In this document: in pieces, positions 14,982 to 24,671 of the stretch
How the letters are laid out: every line of letters starts with the position of its first letter
How positions within the stretch are numbered: the stretch's first letter is position 1
NCBI GenBank assembly: GCA_031268245.1
Contig: JAIRXN010000122.1
Location: 1 to 32,645, forward strand
From: Treponema sp.
GTDB lineage: Bacteria > Spirochaetota > Spirochaetia > Treponematales > Breznakiellaceae
Direction: 5' to 3'
DNA length: 32,645 nt
Translations under genes and position numbers: made by a program
The notes under the pieces: generated by a model
The model's database searches: none
Seen by the model: only the letters and a program-made list of their open reading frames with translations
What the model was told of the DNA's origin: nothing

Positions 14982-16034
14982 ATGAAAATATTGATGTACA
15001 GGCGGGCGGGCTTCCTGTCTCTCCGGGGCGTCGTGCTGATTCTCTCTCTCCTTGTGTGTTCCGCCTGCGGAAGATCTATGCCGCCCCAAAGTGAATTTGT
15101 GCTGGGAACGGTATGCAGCATAAATCTTTTTTCCCGCGGAACTCCCAAACGCTACGAACGGCTTTTCCGGCGGCTGAGGGCACTGGAAGAAATTTTCAGC
15201 GTTAATCTCGATTATTCGGAACTGAGCGGAGTTAACCGCCGTGCGGGAATGGGCAGGGTTGCTGTTTCTCCGGAATTGAAGACGGTTTTGGAAGCATCCT
15301 TCCATTATGCTGAAATTTCCGGAGGCGCCCTTGATCCAACTGTAGGTCCGCTGGTTTCACTCTGGGGCATAGGCACCGAAAGGGCTCATATTCCTCCGGC
15401 CGGCGGCATTGAGGCGGCCCTGGCCCTGACAGATTACAGGGAGCTTACTATTGATGAAAAAGGCGTATCATTGAAGCGGCAGGGTATGGCCCTGGATCTG
15501 GGAAGCATTGCCAAGGGCTATGCAGCGGATGAACTGGCCCGGCTCTGCCGGGAAGACGGAATAAAACGCTGCATTATAGATCTTGGCGGGAATATCTATG
15601 CCCTGGGAGGAAGAAAGGGTGCGGGCAAATCCCTTGAACCCTGGCGTATCGGTATCCAGGATCCCATGGGATTACGGGGAGATTATCTGGGAATCCTCAA
15701 GGTAATTGACCGGAGTGTGGTTACTTCCGGGGTCTATGAACGGTTCTTTGAAGAGGGGGGGAAGCGTTACCATCATATCCTTTCCACTAAAGACGGCATG
15801 CCCGTGGAAAACGACTTTCTTTCGGTAACGGTTATTGCGGAAAAATCCATTGATGCCGATGCACTTTCTACGGCTCTTTTCGCCCTGGGCCGGGAGAAAG
15901 CCGAAGCTCTTCTCGCCTCTCTCCCCGGCATAGAGGCTATCTTTGTATATTCAGATAAGGGAATCCGGCTCAGTCCCGGTGCAAAAGCGCTCTTTGAATT
16001 ACGCAGTGAACAGTACCGCCTTGCCGGGGACTAA
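14982..16034 (+). CDS. apbE: FAD:protein FMN transferase (ApbE), lipoprotein
   Basis: Lipobox LLVCSACG; GGALDPTVGPLVSLWGIG; LDLGSIAKGYAADEL; IIDLGGNIYALGG; ITSGVYERFF-like VTSGVYERFFEEGGKRYHHIL. Confidence 0.92.
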   Translation: MKILMYRRAGFLSLRGVVLILSLLVCSACGRSMPPQSEFVLGTVCSINLFSRGTPKRYERLFRRLRALEEIFSVNLDYSELSGVNRRAGMGRVAVSPELKTVLEASFHYAEISGGALDPTVGPLVSLWGIGTERAHIPPAGGIEAALALTDYRELTIDEKGVSLKRQGMALDLGSIAKGYAADELARLCREDGIKRCIIDLGGNIYALGGRKGAGKSLEPWRIGIQDPMGLRGDYLGILKVIDRSVVTSGVYERFFEEGGKRYHHILSTKDGMPVENDFLSVTVIAEKSIDADALSTALFALGREKAEALLASLPGIEAIFVYSDKGIRLSPGAKALFELRSEQYRLAGD

Positions 16035-16046
16035 AGCCCGGAGAAA

Positions 16047-17099
16047 TCATTTTACCCTTACAAGCTCCATTTCGAACACGAGAAAACTGTTTGCCGGAAT
16101 CGGACCCGTATCCCGATCTCCGTAGGCAAGTTCCGGTGGAATCACCACGAGGCGTTTTTCTCCGATCTTCATGTCCAGTACCGCCTCATCCCAGCCGGGA
16201 ATTACCCTGCCTGTTCCCGCGGGAAACTCTATAGGCCCCCCATGCACAGCGGATTCATCAAAGACCTCCCCGGAGAGAAACATGCCCTTGTAGTTTACCG
16301 AAACATTCTTACCCTTCTGCGGTTTGTCGCCGCGGCCTTGCTTCTGGATGATGTAGCGCAGCCCCGAAGGGGTTTGTGTCGTATTGGGATACTTCCGGTT
16401 AATTTCGGCGATGACCGCATCCCGTTTTACCTTTACTTTGGCGGCATTACCGGCCTTTACCTGGGCAACAAGACTGTCAAAGGCAGCCTGATCGGCCTTG
16501 AATGCCTGGGCGGCGGCTCCGTTACGAATTATCGTAACTTTGTTGATTTTATCGCCCCGTTTGATGGCGTTGACCACATTTTGACCTTCAACTACCCTGC
16601 CGAAGACCGTATGGCGGTCATTCAGCCAGGGAGTATCCACAAGAGTGATGAAGAACTGGCTGCCGTTGGTATCAGGCCCGGCATTGGCCATGGACAGTAT
16701 TCCGGGTCCTGTATGCCTCAAACTGGAATCAAACTCGTCAGGAAAGCGGTAACCCGGCCCGCCGCTGCCGTTTCCCAAAGGATCTCCACCCTGAATCATA
16801 AAATCCTCGTCGTCACCATTGACCCGGGAAATAACCCGGTGGAAACTCAAACCGTCGTAGAAGGGCTTGCCCTGGGTATTACTCAGTTTGCCTTCCGCCA
16901 GGGCCACAAAATTGCAAACCGTAAGCGGAGTCTTCTCGAATTCCAGACGTATCACGATATTTCCCCGGGAAGTACTGATCCGGGCAAAAAGTCCGTTCCC
17001 CAGGGTAGCGTCATTGGGGGCTCCCAGAGCGGTTTCCACCATCAGGGTAAACAGGAGACCGCCAAGACCCGCGGCCAAAGGTTTTTTCATCATATTCAT
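16047..17099 (-). CDS. Dual-family peptidyl-prolyl isomerase, N-terminal cyclophilin fused to C-terminal FKBP, exported
   Basis: Signal peptide [24 protein letters not shown]; cyclophilin FHRVI...[19 protein letters not shown]...[35 protein letters not shown]...[30 protein letters not shown]. Confidence 0.93.
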   Translation of the reverse strand: MNMMKKPLAAGLGGLLFTLMVETALGAPNDATLGNGLFARISTSRGNIVIRLEFEKTPLTVCNFVALAEGKLSNTQGKPFYDGLSFHRVISRVNGDDEDFMIQGGDPLGNGSGGPGYRFPDEFDSSLRHTGPGILSMANAGPDTNGSQFFITLVDTPWLNDRHTVFGRVVEGQNVVNAIKRGDKINKVTIIRNGAAAQAFKADQAAFDSLVAQVKAGNAAKVKVKRDAVIAEINRKYPNTTQTPSGLRYIIQKQGRGDKPQKGKNVSVNYKGMFLSGEVFDESAVHGGPIEFPAGTGRVIPGWDEAVLDMKIGEKRLVVIPPELAYGDRDTGPIPANSFLVFEMELVRVK

Positions 17100-17151
17100 G
17101 CCTTATTTTATCCGGATGTTCTATGCTTTTCAATCTATTCAATAGACAGAT

Positions 17152-19275
17152 TTGTTAGGGAAATTGAAGTTTTCGAACAAACTAATGTTGAAACCCATGA
17201 CTATTTTTTATAAGATGTTTGTACAAATGAATATTACCGAGATCCAGGATGAATTATTCCGCCTTGAGTATCCCAATCTTTCACGGGATCACGATCCCGA
17301 TATAGAACGGTATTTCTATCTGAGGGGTATCGGCCAGTCTCAGGACGCTCTGTTTATCTTTCAAAACCGAATCATCCCCCGGTACCCGGATCCGCTTTTC
17401 CGTACAGAGCTGATGAGGAGTTACCGCAAGCACAGTTCTTCTTTCCGTTTACTGCTTGATGCAGGCTACAGGGCTCTTGCGGCCCGCTCCCTGGAACGGA
17501 TACGGGCTATTCTGGGCTACATTGCCAAAAAAATTGAGACCTATAATCCCAGAGACATTTATTCAACGATAAAAACCGCGGAGGATATCCTGGCCTTGCT
17601 GCCCAGGGAACGTTACGAGGCGGTTGAGGGGATGGATCGTTTTTCCCGTTATGCCGATGCCCTGGAATTCCATCAAAAGTCGATTTTTCGCGCTTCGGAA
17701 TTGATCCGATCCTACCTTAACCAGTCTCTTTCGGTGATTGAAGACGAAAGACGCAGACAGGAGAGGCTCAGGCTAAGGGAAGAGAAGCGGAAACGGCAGC
17801 GTCTGGTAAAGGAAGATTGGGAAAGTTACCGTAGACAGAAACTTTACGGCTTCTCCGGCCCGGCTATCGATTTTTCCAGAGTGGTTTTTTCTCCGGCAGA
17901 CCTTGCACGCATCGAAATTCCATCCCGTTTTTCCAGTCTGGAAGACCAGACCCTGGCCTTCTGTGTCAAATACTGGAATTTTATCAATGATTCGGCTTTT
18001 GAACGCATACTTTTCCTCTATTCCCGCAAGTTTGGAAAGAAGAATTACGATGTATTTCTCGCCATCCGGCGGGGAAGGGCGGCCAAACGGCGGGATGACG
18101 AGATTCTCGCTTCGGTGCTTTCCTCTCTGACGACCGGTTACTACTATTCAATCCGGGGTGACCGTTATCTGCAGCGTAACTGGAATAGTCTCAAATATGC
18201 TTTGGAAAATGCCGGAAGGTTACGGGCGCTGCCCGCTCCCGCTTCAGGCGGCGCAGAAGCCTTGCGGGTTTCCACGGAGGCGGCTTTACCCGCGGCCTCC
18301 GGATTGGCTGCCTTACCGTCACCGAAAGGGGCTCCTTCCGCGGAGGGCGCTGCCGGGCCGCAGCGAAGCGGAGCCTCCTCCCGGACTGCAAGCGCCGGGA
18401 GCGGGCAAAGGAAAATAGGAACCGTAAAGAAACTGAAGATTGCCCCTGCAAAGACCTCTTCGGCCGGGGAGACCAAGATTGCCCCCGCAAGGCCGAATCA
18501 ACAACCCCGCCCTAAAGGGACGGGGTATGTTGGTTCTGATAGGTATGGATTGTATGCGGGATCCAATACCCATGAACCAACGGCGGATACCAGTATTAAA
18601 ACCGCCCTGAAGGGCGGGGTATTGGACCCGCCTGCGAATAAAACGTTTGCGGTAATACCGCCTTCGAAACCGGCCTTGCCTAAGAAACCTGCTGCGGCTG
18701 TAAAGCCGGTTTTGCCCGCACAGCCGAAATTGCTGCCTGCCAAACCGTCCGGCCAAAGTGTTTCTGCGCAGCCGGTCATTGTGAAACCGGCCGCCGTGAA
18801 TGTATCTCCGCCTCCAAAGCCGGTCAAAGCTGCCGTTCCGCCGCCTTCTGAACCGTCCCGGCAGAGTCTCCCCGAATCCAGGACAGGGATCTCCCAGGCT
18901 GCGGCAGAGGCCAAGCCCGGCGAACCGCCCCGCCGCAAAATTCGGCGCAACGCTGAAGTTCCCATAGAGCCTGCGGGTTCTTCGGTTTCGGACAGGCTTA
19001 GGCAGCTTTCGGGCCGTTCCTACGATTTGTACCAGGATCGTTTTCTTACCCATGTCCGCCAGGCCATACGCAAGGTACTCAGTTCAGGCCGCGGTATTTT
19101 CTTTACCCTGGGCGAAGATGCGGAGGATCTGGTATACAACTTCCTGGAGGCTCATTACTCCGATCCGTACATGAACTGGGCGGAAAGCGCCGAAAGGAGG
19201 GAACTTGCGGCCCTGGGCTTTGAACTTGAATCCCTTAATTCCATTATTGACGAATGTTACAAACGGCTGAATTAG
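17152..19275 (+). CDS. Large hypothetical protein with conserved N- and C-terminal regions and an Ala/Pro-rich disordered middle; start uncertain (17152, 17185 or 17227)
   Basis: Long single ORF; charged helical N-terminus; low-complexity Pro/Ala/Lys section about residues 365-600; conserved-looking C-terminus (LSGRSYDLYQDRFLTHVRQAIRKVLSSGRGIFFTLGEDAEDLV). Confidence 0.7.
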   Translation: MLGKLKFSNKLMLKPMTIFYKMFVQMNITEIQDELFRLEYPNLSRDHDPDIERYFYLRGIGQSQDALFIFQNRIIPRYPDPLFRTELMRSYRKHSSSFRLLLDAGYRALAARSLERIRAILGYIAKKIETYNPRDIYSTIKTAEDILALLPRERYEAVEGMDRFSRYADALEFHQKSIFRASELIRSYLNQSLSVIEDERRRQERLRLREEKRKRQRLVKEDWESYRRQKLYGFSGPAIDFSRVVFSPADLARIEIPSRFSSLEDQTLAFCVKYWNFINDSAFERILFLYSRKFGKKNYDVFLAIRRGRAAKRRDDEILASVLSSLTTGYYYSIRGDRYLQRNWNSLKYALENAGRLRALPAPASGGAEALRVSTEAALPAASGLAALPSPKGAPSAEGAAGPQRSGASSRTASAGSGQRKIGTVKKLKIAPAKTSSAGETKIAPARPNQQPRPKGTGYVGSDRYGLYAGSNTHEPTADTSIKTALKGGVLDPPANKTFAVIPPSKPALPKKPAAAVKPVLPAQPKLLPAKPSGQSVSAQPVIVKPAAVNVSPPPKPVKAAVPPPSEPSRQSLPESRTGISQAAAEAKPGEPPRRKIRRNAEVPIEPAGSSVSDRLRQLSGRSYDLYQDRFLTHVRQAIRKVLSSGRGIFFTLGEDAEDLVYNFLEAHYSDPYMNWAESAERRELAALGFELESLNSIIDECYKRLN
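18496..18631 (+). repeat. In-frame palindromic element inside the CDS
   Basis: Hairpin aatcaacaaccccgccct-aa-agggacggggtatgttggtt (18496-18535); arms gcgggatccaatacc (18556-18570)/ggtattggacccgc (18618-18631); inner ccgccct-ga-agggcgg (18602-18617). Confidence 0.75.
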
Positions 19276-19373
19276 GAGCCGCGCGTGAATAGAATGCCAT
19301 GCATTTTATTCTAATTGCTTACGCAATAAGGAAATAACACGGCCCGGGGTCATGTTATTTCTGCGTGGGTCCT
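19274..19373 (+). repeat. Three-hairpin structure closed by an outer stem (element D), at the stop codon of the upstream CDS
   Basis: Outer aggagccgcgcg (19274-19285) / tgcgtgggtcct (19362-19373), one mismatch; inner gaatagaatgc-cat-gcattttattc (19287-19311), attgc-ttac-gcaat (19314-19327), gaaataaca...tgttatttc (19331-19361). Confidence 0.65.
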
Positions 19374-19529
19374 TAGTGTCTGTCTATAAAGTCGGTTGTT
19401 GTTCGTCAATACCTCGCTGAACCGCTCCGGTTCAAGCCCGTCAAGTAACCGGGTATCTGTATGTTGCAGGGTATTTTTTCACTTCAAGATTGTACTATTG
19501 ATAAATGATCCCATGTCTATGTCTAAAAA

Positions 19530-19561
19530 AAATTTACTTCCGTAAATTTGTGTAGTATAAT
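19530..19561 (+). promoter_or_regulatory. Putative promoter/operator of the AraC-family gene
   Basis: Hairpin aaatttac-ttcc-gtaaattt (19530-19549) overlapping the -35 area of a TATAAT box (19556-19561); CDS starts 19583. Confidence 0.35.
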
Positions 19562-19582
19562 AGTCCAAACAGGAGGCCCCCC

Positions 19583-20614
19583 TTGTTTTTGAATAACTGT
19601 CCCAATATTGCCGATGCCATCCGGGATACCGGTCTATGGGAATTTTTTACCGTCTATCCAGACGGTTCCCGACAGTTCAAGGATCTTATTTCGGTGAACG
19701 GCATGAAAACTACCGATGGTTTCCCTTTTGGTTCGGCATTCTGTAGTTTTCTGCTCCGGCACCGGTTCGGAAACAACCGGGTCTTTTTTGAGGAAGGTCT
19801 TCTTACCCCCCTGCACTGCCACAACTTTATCGAATTAGGTTATGTGGCGGAAGGACATCTCAAACAGCATATTGACGGCAGGGACTATGTGTTTAACCAG
19901 GGTGAAATGTTTCTCATTAACAAGGATATCCCCCATGGGGAGTATCTGTACCGGAAAAACATGACGGTCCTGTTTCTGAACATCTCCAATGCCTTTTTTG
20001 ATAAGTCCATGAATCACCTGGATTTGGCAGGCAGGGAATCCGAATATTTTGTCAGTCGTTTTATGATCGTCCAAAACCGGGAGTACTGTTTTGTCCGCTT
20101 TGTTCCCAAGGGAGGAAAAACCCCCACCCGGATACCCGGCCTTTTTGAAGAGATCCGTGTGGAACTCCAAAAGCCGGAGGCCGGCGGTTCCCATATTGTC
20201 ATCGGCCTCGTGGAACGGCTCCTCTCCCTTATCCCCTCGGAATACACCCTTTCTATTGAGCCCAACAGCGGGAGCTCGGCAGGGAAACGGTTTTTTGAAC
20301 AGCTTCGCCGCTACCTGGAAGATCATCACCCGGAAGTTACCATAGGGAACCTTGTCGCGGCCTTTGGTCATAACCGAGACTACTTTAACCGACTAATTAA
20401 ACGGCACACGGGGATGACCTATTCCGCGTTTCTCCAGAGCATACGGCTGGACAAGGCGTTATTGCTCTTAAAAACTACCGGCCTTCCGGTGGAAGAAATC
20501 GCTCTCCGGGTAGGCTACGAAGATCCGGGGTATTTTTATAAGATTTTCGGCAAAAGATACAACAGAAATCCTGGCGATATGAGAAACTCCGAAGCTATGA
20601 CCTATGAGCTGTAA
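19583..20614 (+). CDS. AraC-family transcriptional regulator with cupin-type N-terminus
   Basis: HCHNFIELGYVAEGHLKQHIDGRDYVFNQGEMFLINKDIPHGE; HTH LLLLKTTGLPVEEIALRVGYEDPGYFYKIFGKRYNRNPGDMR. TTG start with aggaggcccccc upstream. Confidence 0.9.
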   Translation: MFLNNCPNIADAIRDTGLWEFFTVYPDGSRQFKDLISVNGMKTTDGFPFGSAFCSFLLRHRFGNNRVFFEEGLLTPLHCHNFIELGYVAEGHLKQHIDGRDYVFNQGEMFLINKDIPHGEYLYRKNMTVLFLNISNAFFDKSMNHLDLAGRESEYFVSRFMIVQNREYCFVRFVPKGGKTPTRIPGLFEEIRVELQKPEAGGSHIVIGLVERLLSLIPSEYTLSIEPNSGSSAGKRFFEQLRRYLEDHHPEVTIGNLVAAFGHNRDYFNRLIKRHTGMTYSAFLQSIRLDKALLLLKTTGLPVEEIALRVGYEDPGYFYKIFGKRYNRNPGDMRNSEAMTYEL

Positions 20615-20760
20615 AAAAATCGTTTTAGGCCACATGAATATTCATTTTTGTCGAATCTGACTATTGCGCCCTCTTGTCACTGGCCCTCAAAATAATCTGT
20701 AAAAAGCATCGGACGACCGTTGGTCGTTTCTTTTCCAAATTTGATTTTGAGGAATTTGTT

Positions 20761-22146
20761 ATGAATCATGAAAAAGAAAACGTTTTCACGGGAACAGTGC
20801 AGGGCCGGGAAATAGCCGGTCACGCCGTGGCGGGAGTTGGTCAAAACCTTATTTTTGGCCTGTGGAGCAGCTATATGCTGGTATTCTTTACCGATGTTTT
20901 CGGCATCGCCGGCGGGGTAGCGGGACTGATTATGATGTTCACCCGGATCTGGGACGCGATTAACGATCCCATGATGGGGGTAATCGCGGATCGTACCCGT
21001 ACCCGCTGGGGACGTTACCGGCCCTGGCTTTTGTTCATGGCCCTTCCTGTCGTTTTCTTTCTGGCTCTCAATTTCAGCACCCCCAGCCTTTCCTCGGCCG
21101 GAAAAATCGCATGGGCGGCCATAACCTATGTGTGTATGAGTATGGCCTTTACCGCGGTAGACATACCGTATTGGACCCTCCCCGCGGCAATGACCCAGGA
21201 TGTGGGAAAACGGACCATGATTTACAGTATTTCCCGTACCACTACTACCCTCAGCAGTCTTATTGTGGGAATTGTCGCCATTCCCCTTGTTATGGCTCTG
21301 GGCGGGGGGGATATGGCCCGGGGATATTTTGCTGCCGCCCTTCTGATCGGCTGCCTGGGGGCGGTTCTCTACTTGTGCGGATTCAAACTTGTCCGGGAGC
21401 ATGTGATTTCGCCGCCGCCGGAGAAATTTAATTTTTCCGAAGTGTCCAAGGCCATTTCGCAAAACAAACCCCTTTTGCTGATTCTTATATCAATGATTGT
21501 CGCCAATGGTTTTGCCTTCCTCCGGATGAATCTGATGGTCTACTGGGTACAGTACAATATCGGTTCCCTGGATATGGTGGCGGTGTTCAACCTTGTCTCC
21601 CTGCCGGCCATGCTTTTAGGCATGGTTTTTACCCCCCTCCTCAGCAAAAAATTGGGGCAGAAGGGCATGTTTATCTTTGCCTGTTTATGGGGCGCTGTCA
21701 GCAATTTTGTTTTCTTTTTTGTGGGCTACGGAAACACAATCGCCGCCATGGTCTTGTACTTTTTCACCTCGGTCCCAACCGGCTTTGTCATGGTCCTGGT
21801 TTCCAGCATGATCGCCAATACCATCGAGTATGCGGAGTGGAAAACCGGACAGCGAAGGGAGGGCCTTATCAGTTCTACCCAAACCTTCCTGGCAAAGGTT
21901 AGTATAGCCATCGGCGGCGGCCTGAGCGGCCTCTTGCTCACCATTGTCAACTATCAGCCCAACACGGCCCAGCCCCCGGATACCCTGACGGCCTTCCATA
22001 TCGCCATGACCGCCCTCACCGGGCTCGGCTTCCTGCTCGGCATCATCCCGATGCTCTTTAACGATTTTAATGATAAAAAATATGCGGAGATCACGGCGGA
22101 GCTTCGGCAGCGCCGGGAACAGGCGAAAAAAACACAGGAGGAATAA
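20761..22146 (+). CDS. GPH-family (melibiose/glucuronide-type) sugar:cation symporter, MFS
   Basis: IWDAINDPMMGVIADRTRTRWGRYRPWLLF; DIPYWTLPAAMTQDVGKRTMIYSISR; NTIEYAEWKTGQRREGLISSTQTFLAKVSIAIGGGLSG. Confidence 0.93.
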   Translation: MNHEKENVFTGTVQGREIAGHAVAGVGQNLIFGLWSSYMLVFFTDVFGIAGGVAGLIMMFTRIWDAINDPMMGVIADRTRTRWGRYRPWLLFMALPVVFFLALNFSTPSLSSAGKIAWAAITYVCMSMAFTAVDIPYWTLPAAMTQDVGKRTMIYSISRTTTTLSSLIVGIVAIPLVMALGGGDMARGYFAAALLIGCLGAVLYLCGFKLVREHVISPPPEKFNFSEVSKAISQNKPLLLILISMIVANGFAFLRMNLMVYWVQYNIGSLDMVAVFNLVSLPAMLLGMVFTPLLSKKLGQKGMFIFACLWGAVSNFVFFFVGYGNTIAAMVLYFFTSVPTGFVMVLVSSMIANTIEYAEWKTGQRREGLISSTQTFLAKVSIAIGGGLSGLLLTIVNYQPNTAQPPDTLTAFHIAMTALTGLGFLLGIIPMLFNDFNDKKYAEITAELRQRREQAKKTQEE

Positions 22147-22148
22147 CC

Positions 22149-24632
22149 ATGCGGGAAAAGGTTTTATTTAACGAAGGCTGGCAGTTTTACTACGGCGAGG
22201 CGGGGCCTATCCATAAAACCGTTAAGAAGTCCGGGGGCTTGGGCGGTCTTACCAGCGCCCTTCCGGGGGAACGGGGGGAAGCGGTAAAACTGGGACCGGC
22301 GGGGGAATTTTTTCTCAGCCTCATATCCGCCGGCCCGGAGGATGACGGAAGCGCCCTGCTGCAGATGCTCCTGGGAACCGATCTTAAAGCCTCCCTCGCG
22401 GGGTGGAGGCCGGTGGATCTGCCCCACGACTGGAAAACGGAACTGGAGTATACCCCGGAAAAAAGCGTTTTTATGGCCGGGGCCAAGGAAAACGGGGTGG
22501 GCTATTACCGCAAGGTCTTCTCCCTTGCCCGGGAGGACGAGGGCAGGCATATCGCCGTGGAATTTAACGGCGTCTGCCGTTCCGCCTCGGTCTGGTTTAA
22601 CGGCTGTTTCTTGGGGGATCACTACAGCGGCTACACCAGTTTTAGTTTTGACCTTTCGGACCTGGCGAATTACGGGGACGAGGGGGATAATGTACTCCTG
22701 GTGCGGGTAGACACCACCACCGGGGATGAAGGTTGGTGGTACGAAGGGGCGGGAATCTACCGGGATGTCTATCTCCTCAAGACCAATACCCTCCATGTAG
22801 ATTTCTGGGGGACCTATATCCACCTTGATAAACTGGAGGAAGGTTCCGCCCTGATGATCGTGGAAACCACGGTGGTAAACCGGGATTATAAGCCCCGCGC
22901 CGCCCGGCTGGACACGGTTTTCCTTGATGATCGGGGCGCCAAGGCGGGGGAGGCGGGGACGGACTTCACTCTTGCCCCCCTGGACAGCGTAACCCTCATT
23001 CAAAAAATCACCGTACCAAACCCGCGGTTCTGGTCAACGGAAAGCCCGGTTCTTTACAAGGCCCTGTCCGCCATCAGTGAGGACGGCACTGGCAACCCCG
23101 TTGACAGCTATGAAAGCTCCTTCGGCATCCGTACCCTGGCCTACACCGCTGAGGGCTTGGTGCTCAACGGCAGGCCGATTCCCCTTAAAGGGACCTGTGT
23201 CCATCAGGACTTCGCCGCATTAGGCGTTGCTCTTCCCGTTGGCATTCAGGAATATAAGATACGAAAACTGCTTGAGATGGGGAGCAATGCCTACCGTAGC
23301 GCCCACCATCCGGCGGACCCGGCCCTGCTGGACATTTGCGACCGCCTGGGGATGCTCGTGATGGATGAGAACCGCCTACTCGAAAGCAGTGAACTACGGC
23401 TTGCGGACCTGCGGGATATGGTTAAACGGGACCGCAACCATCCCAGTGTCGTCCTCTGGTCCCTCTGTAACGAGGAGATGATTGGCGGCAGTTCCCCTGC
23501 GGTAAGGATGCTACGGCATCTGGCAAACGAGGTCCGCCGGCTGGACAGGACCCGCCCGGTAGTATCGGCAGAGTTAATCCCGCCAGGGGGGGCTCTGAAT
23601 CCCGAATATTTCAAGATATTTGATGTCCTGGGGTTGAATTATCCTGAGTCGCCCCTGACGGGAGATAATCTTTCCAAGATCAAGGCGGCCTGCCCCGAAG
23701 GCTGTTATCTTAATTCCGAAACCGCTTCGTATTTTTCCACCCGGGGCGCGTATTCCGACGATTGGGAACGCTGCCAAAACAACAACTTTGGTTCTCGTTT
23801 TTCCATGATGAGCCCCGGTAAAGACATTAAAGATCCCATCGGAGCGGGGGGCACCGCGCGGCCTGAAGATGCCCTGGGCTTTTATGCCGCCAATCCTTAT
23901 ACCGGCGGGGTGTTTATATGGACCGGTTTTGACTACCGGGGTGAACCTTCGCCTTTCCTCTGGCCGGCGATCAGTTCCCAGTTCGGCATCATGGATACCT
24001 GCGGATTCCCCAAAGATTATTACTACTACTACAAAGCCCATTGGACCACCCGACCCCTGATCCACGTCATGCCCCACTGGACCTGGCCCGGCAAGGAAGG
24101 AGAAACCCTGCGGCTGCGGGTTTTCTCCAACTGCGAGGAAGCAGAGATCCTGGTAAACGGTCTTTCAGCGGGACGAAAGCCCTGCGGTTCCGACTGGACG
24201 GAATGGGAACTGCCCTACGCTCCCGGGACTCTGGAAGCGGTGGCTTACCGGAACGAAAAAGAAGCGGCCCGGGAGATTCACCGGACCGCCGGAGCCCCGG
24301 CGGCATTGGTTCTTGAGCCTGAAGGCTGGACGGAACCCCTGCTGCGGGCCGGGGCTGCAGCGGTGATTTCGGTCTCCGTGCTGGACGGGGAAGGGAATCC
24401 CGTGCCTACCGCGGATAGCAGCATTACCTTTGAGCTAATCGGGGACGGCAGGCTCTTGGGCCTTGGCAACGGCGACCCCGCGGATCACAGCGCCGATGCC
24501 TACCCGGTCCGCCGGCTTTTTGCGGGCAAGGCGGCGGCGGTTATTCAAGCCGGGACCGGAAAAGACCGCCTGGTCCTCAAAGCCTCCTCCCCCGGCCTTG
24601 CCGGGGCCGCTCTGGAGATCACCGTGCGCTAG
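22149..24632 (+). CDS. Glycoside hydrolase family 2 (beta-galactosidase-like)
   Basis: LFNEGWQFYYG; VDLPHDW; GVGYYRKVF; VWFNG; GAGIYRDVYL; GTCVHQDFAALGVALP; YRSAHHPADPALLDICDRLGMLVMDENR; RDRNHPSVVLWSLCNEE; GVFIWTGFDYRGEPSPF. Confidence 0.95.
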   Translation: MREKVLFNEGWQFYYGEAGPIHKTVKKSGGLGGLTSALPGERGEAVKLGPAGEFFLSLISAGPEDDGSALLQMLLGTDLKASLAGWRPVDLPHDWKTELEYTPEKSVFMAGAKENGVGYYRKVFSLAREDEGRHIAVEFNGVCRSASVWFNGCFLGDHYSGYTSFSFDLSDLANYGDEGDNVLLVRVDTTTGDEGWWYEGAGIYRDVYLLKTNTLHVDFWGTYIHLDKLEEGSALMIVETTVVNRDYKPRAARLDTVFLDDRGAKAGEAGTDFTLAPLDSVTLIQKITVPNPRFWSTESPVLYKALSAISEDGTGNPVDSYESSFGIRTLAYTAEGLVLNGRPIPLKGTCVHQDFAALGVALPVGIQEYKIRKLLEMGSNAYRSAHHPADPALLDICDRLGMLVMDENRLLESSELRLADLRDMVKRDRNHPSVVLWSLCNEEMIGGSSPAVRMLRHLANEVRRLDRTRPVVSAELIPPGGALNPEYFKIFDVLGLNYPESPLTGDNLSKIKAACPEGCYLNSETASYFSTRGAYSDDWERCQNNNFGSRFSMMSPGKDIKDPIGAGGTARPEDALGFYAANPYTGGVFIWTGFDYRGEPSPFLWPAISSQFGIMDTCGFPKDYYYYYKAHWTTRPLIHVMPHWTWPGKEGETLRLRVFSNCEEAEILVNGLSAGRKPCGSDWTEWELPYAPGTLEAVAYRNEKEAAREIHRTAGAPAALVLEPEGWTEPLLRAGAAAVISVSVLDGEGNPVPTADSSITFELIGDGRLLGLGNGDPADHSADAYPVRRLFAGKAAAVIQAGTGKDRLVLKASSPGLAGAALEITVR

Positions 24633-24640
24633 TACCATAC

Positions 24641-24666
24641 CGCTGATTAGCGTCATTTAATCAGCG
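24641..24666. terminator. Bidirectional terminator-like hairpin between convergent GH2 and recR
   Basis: cgctgatta (24641-24649) / taatcagcg (24658-24666), 9-bp perfect stem. Confidence 0.5.
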
Positions 24667-24671
24667 TTGCC

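Noticed and set aside
18165-19053. Long antisense ORFs opposite the Ala/Pro-rich CDS (18165-18476, 18191-18490, 18319-19053, 18498-18965)
   Set aside because: Composition (R/G/P-rich) is the expected shadow of a GC-rich low-complexity coding region, and no recognisable domain is present.
19274-19373. tRNA gene interpretation of the cloverleaf-like structure
   Set aside because: No TTCRA T-loop, no standard acceptor/anticodon arm geometry, and hairpin sizes are wrong for a tRNA.
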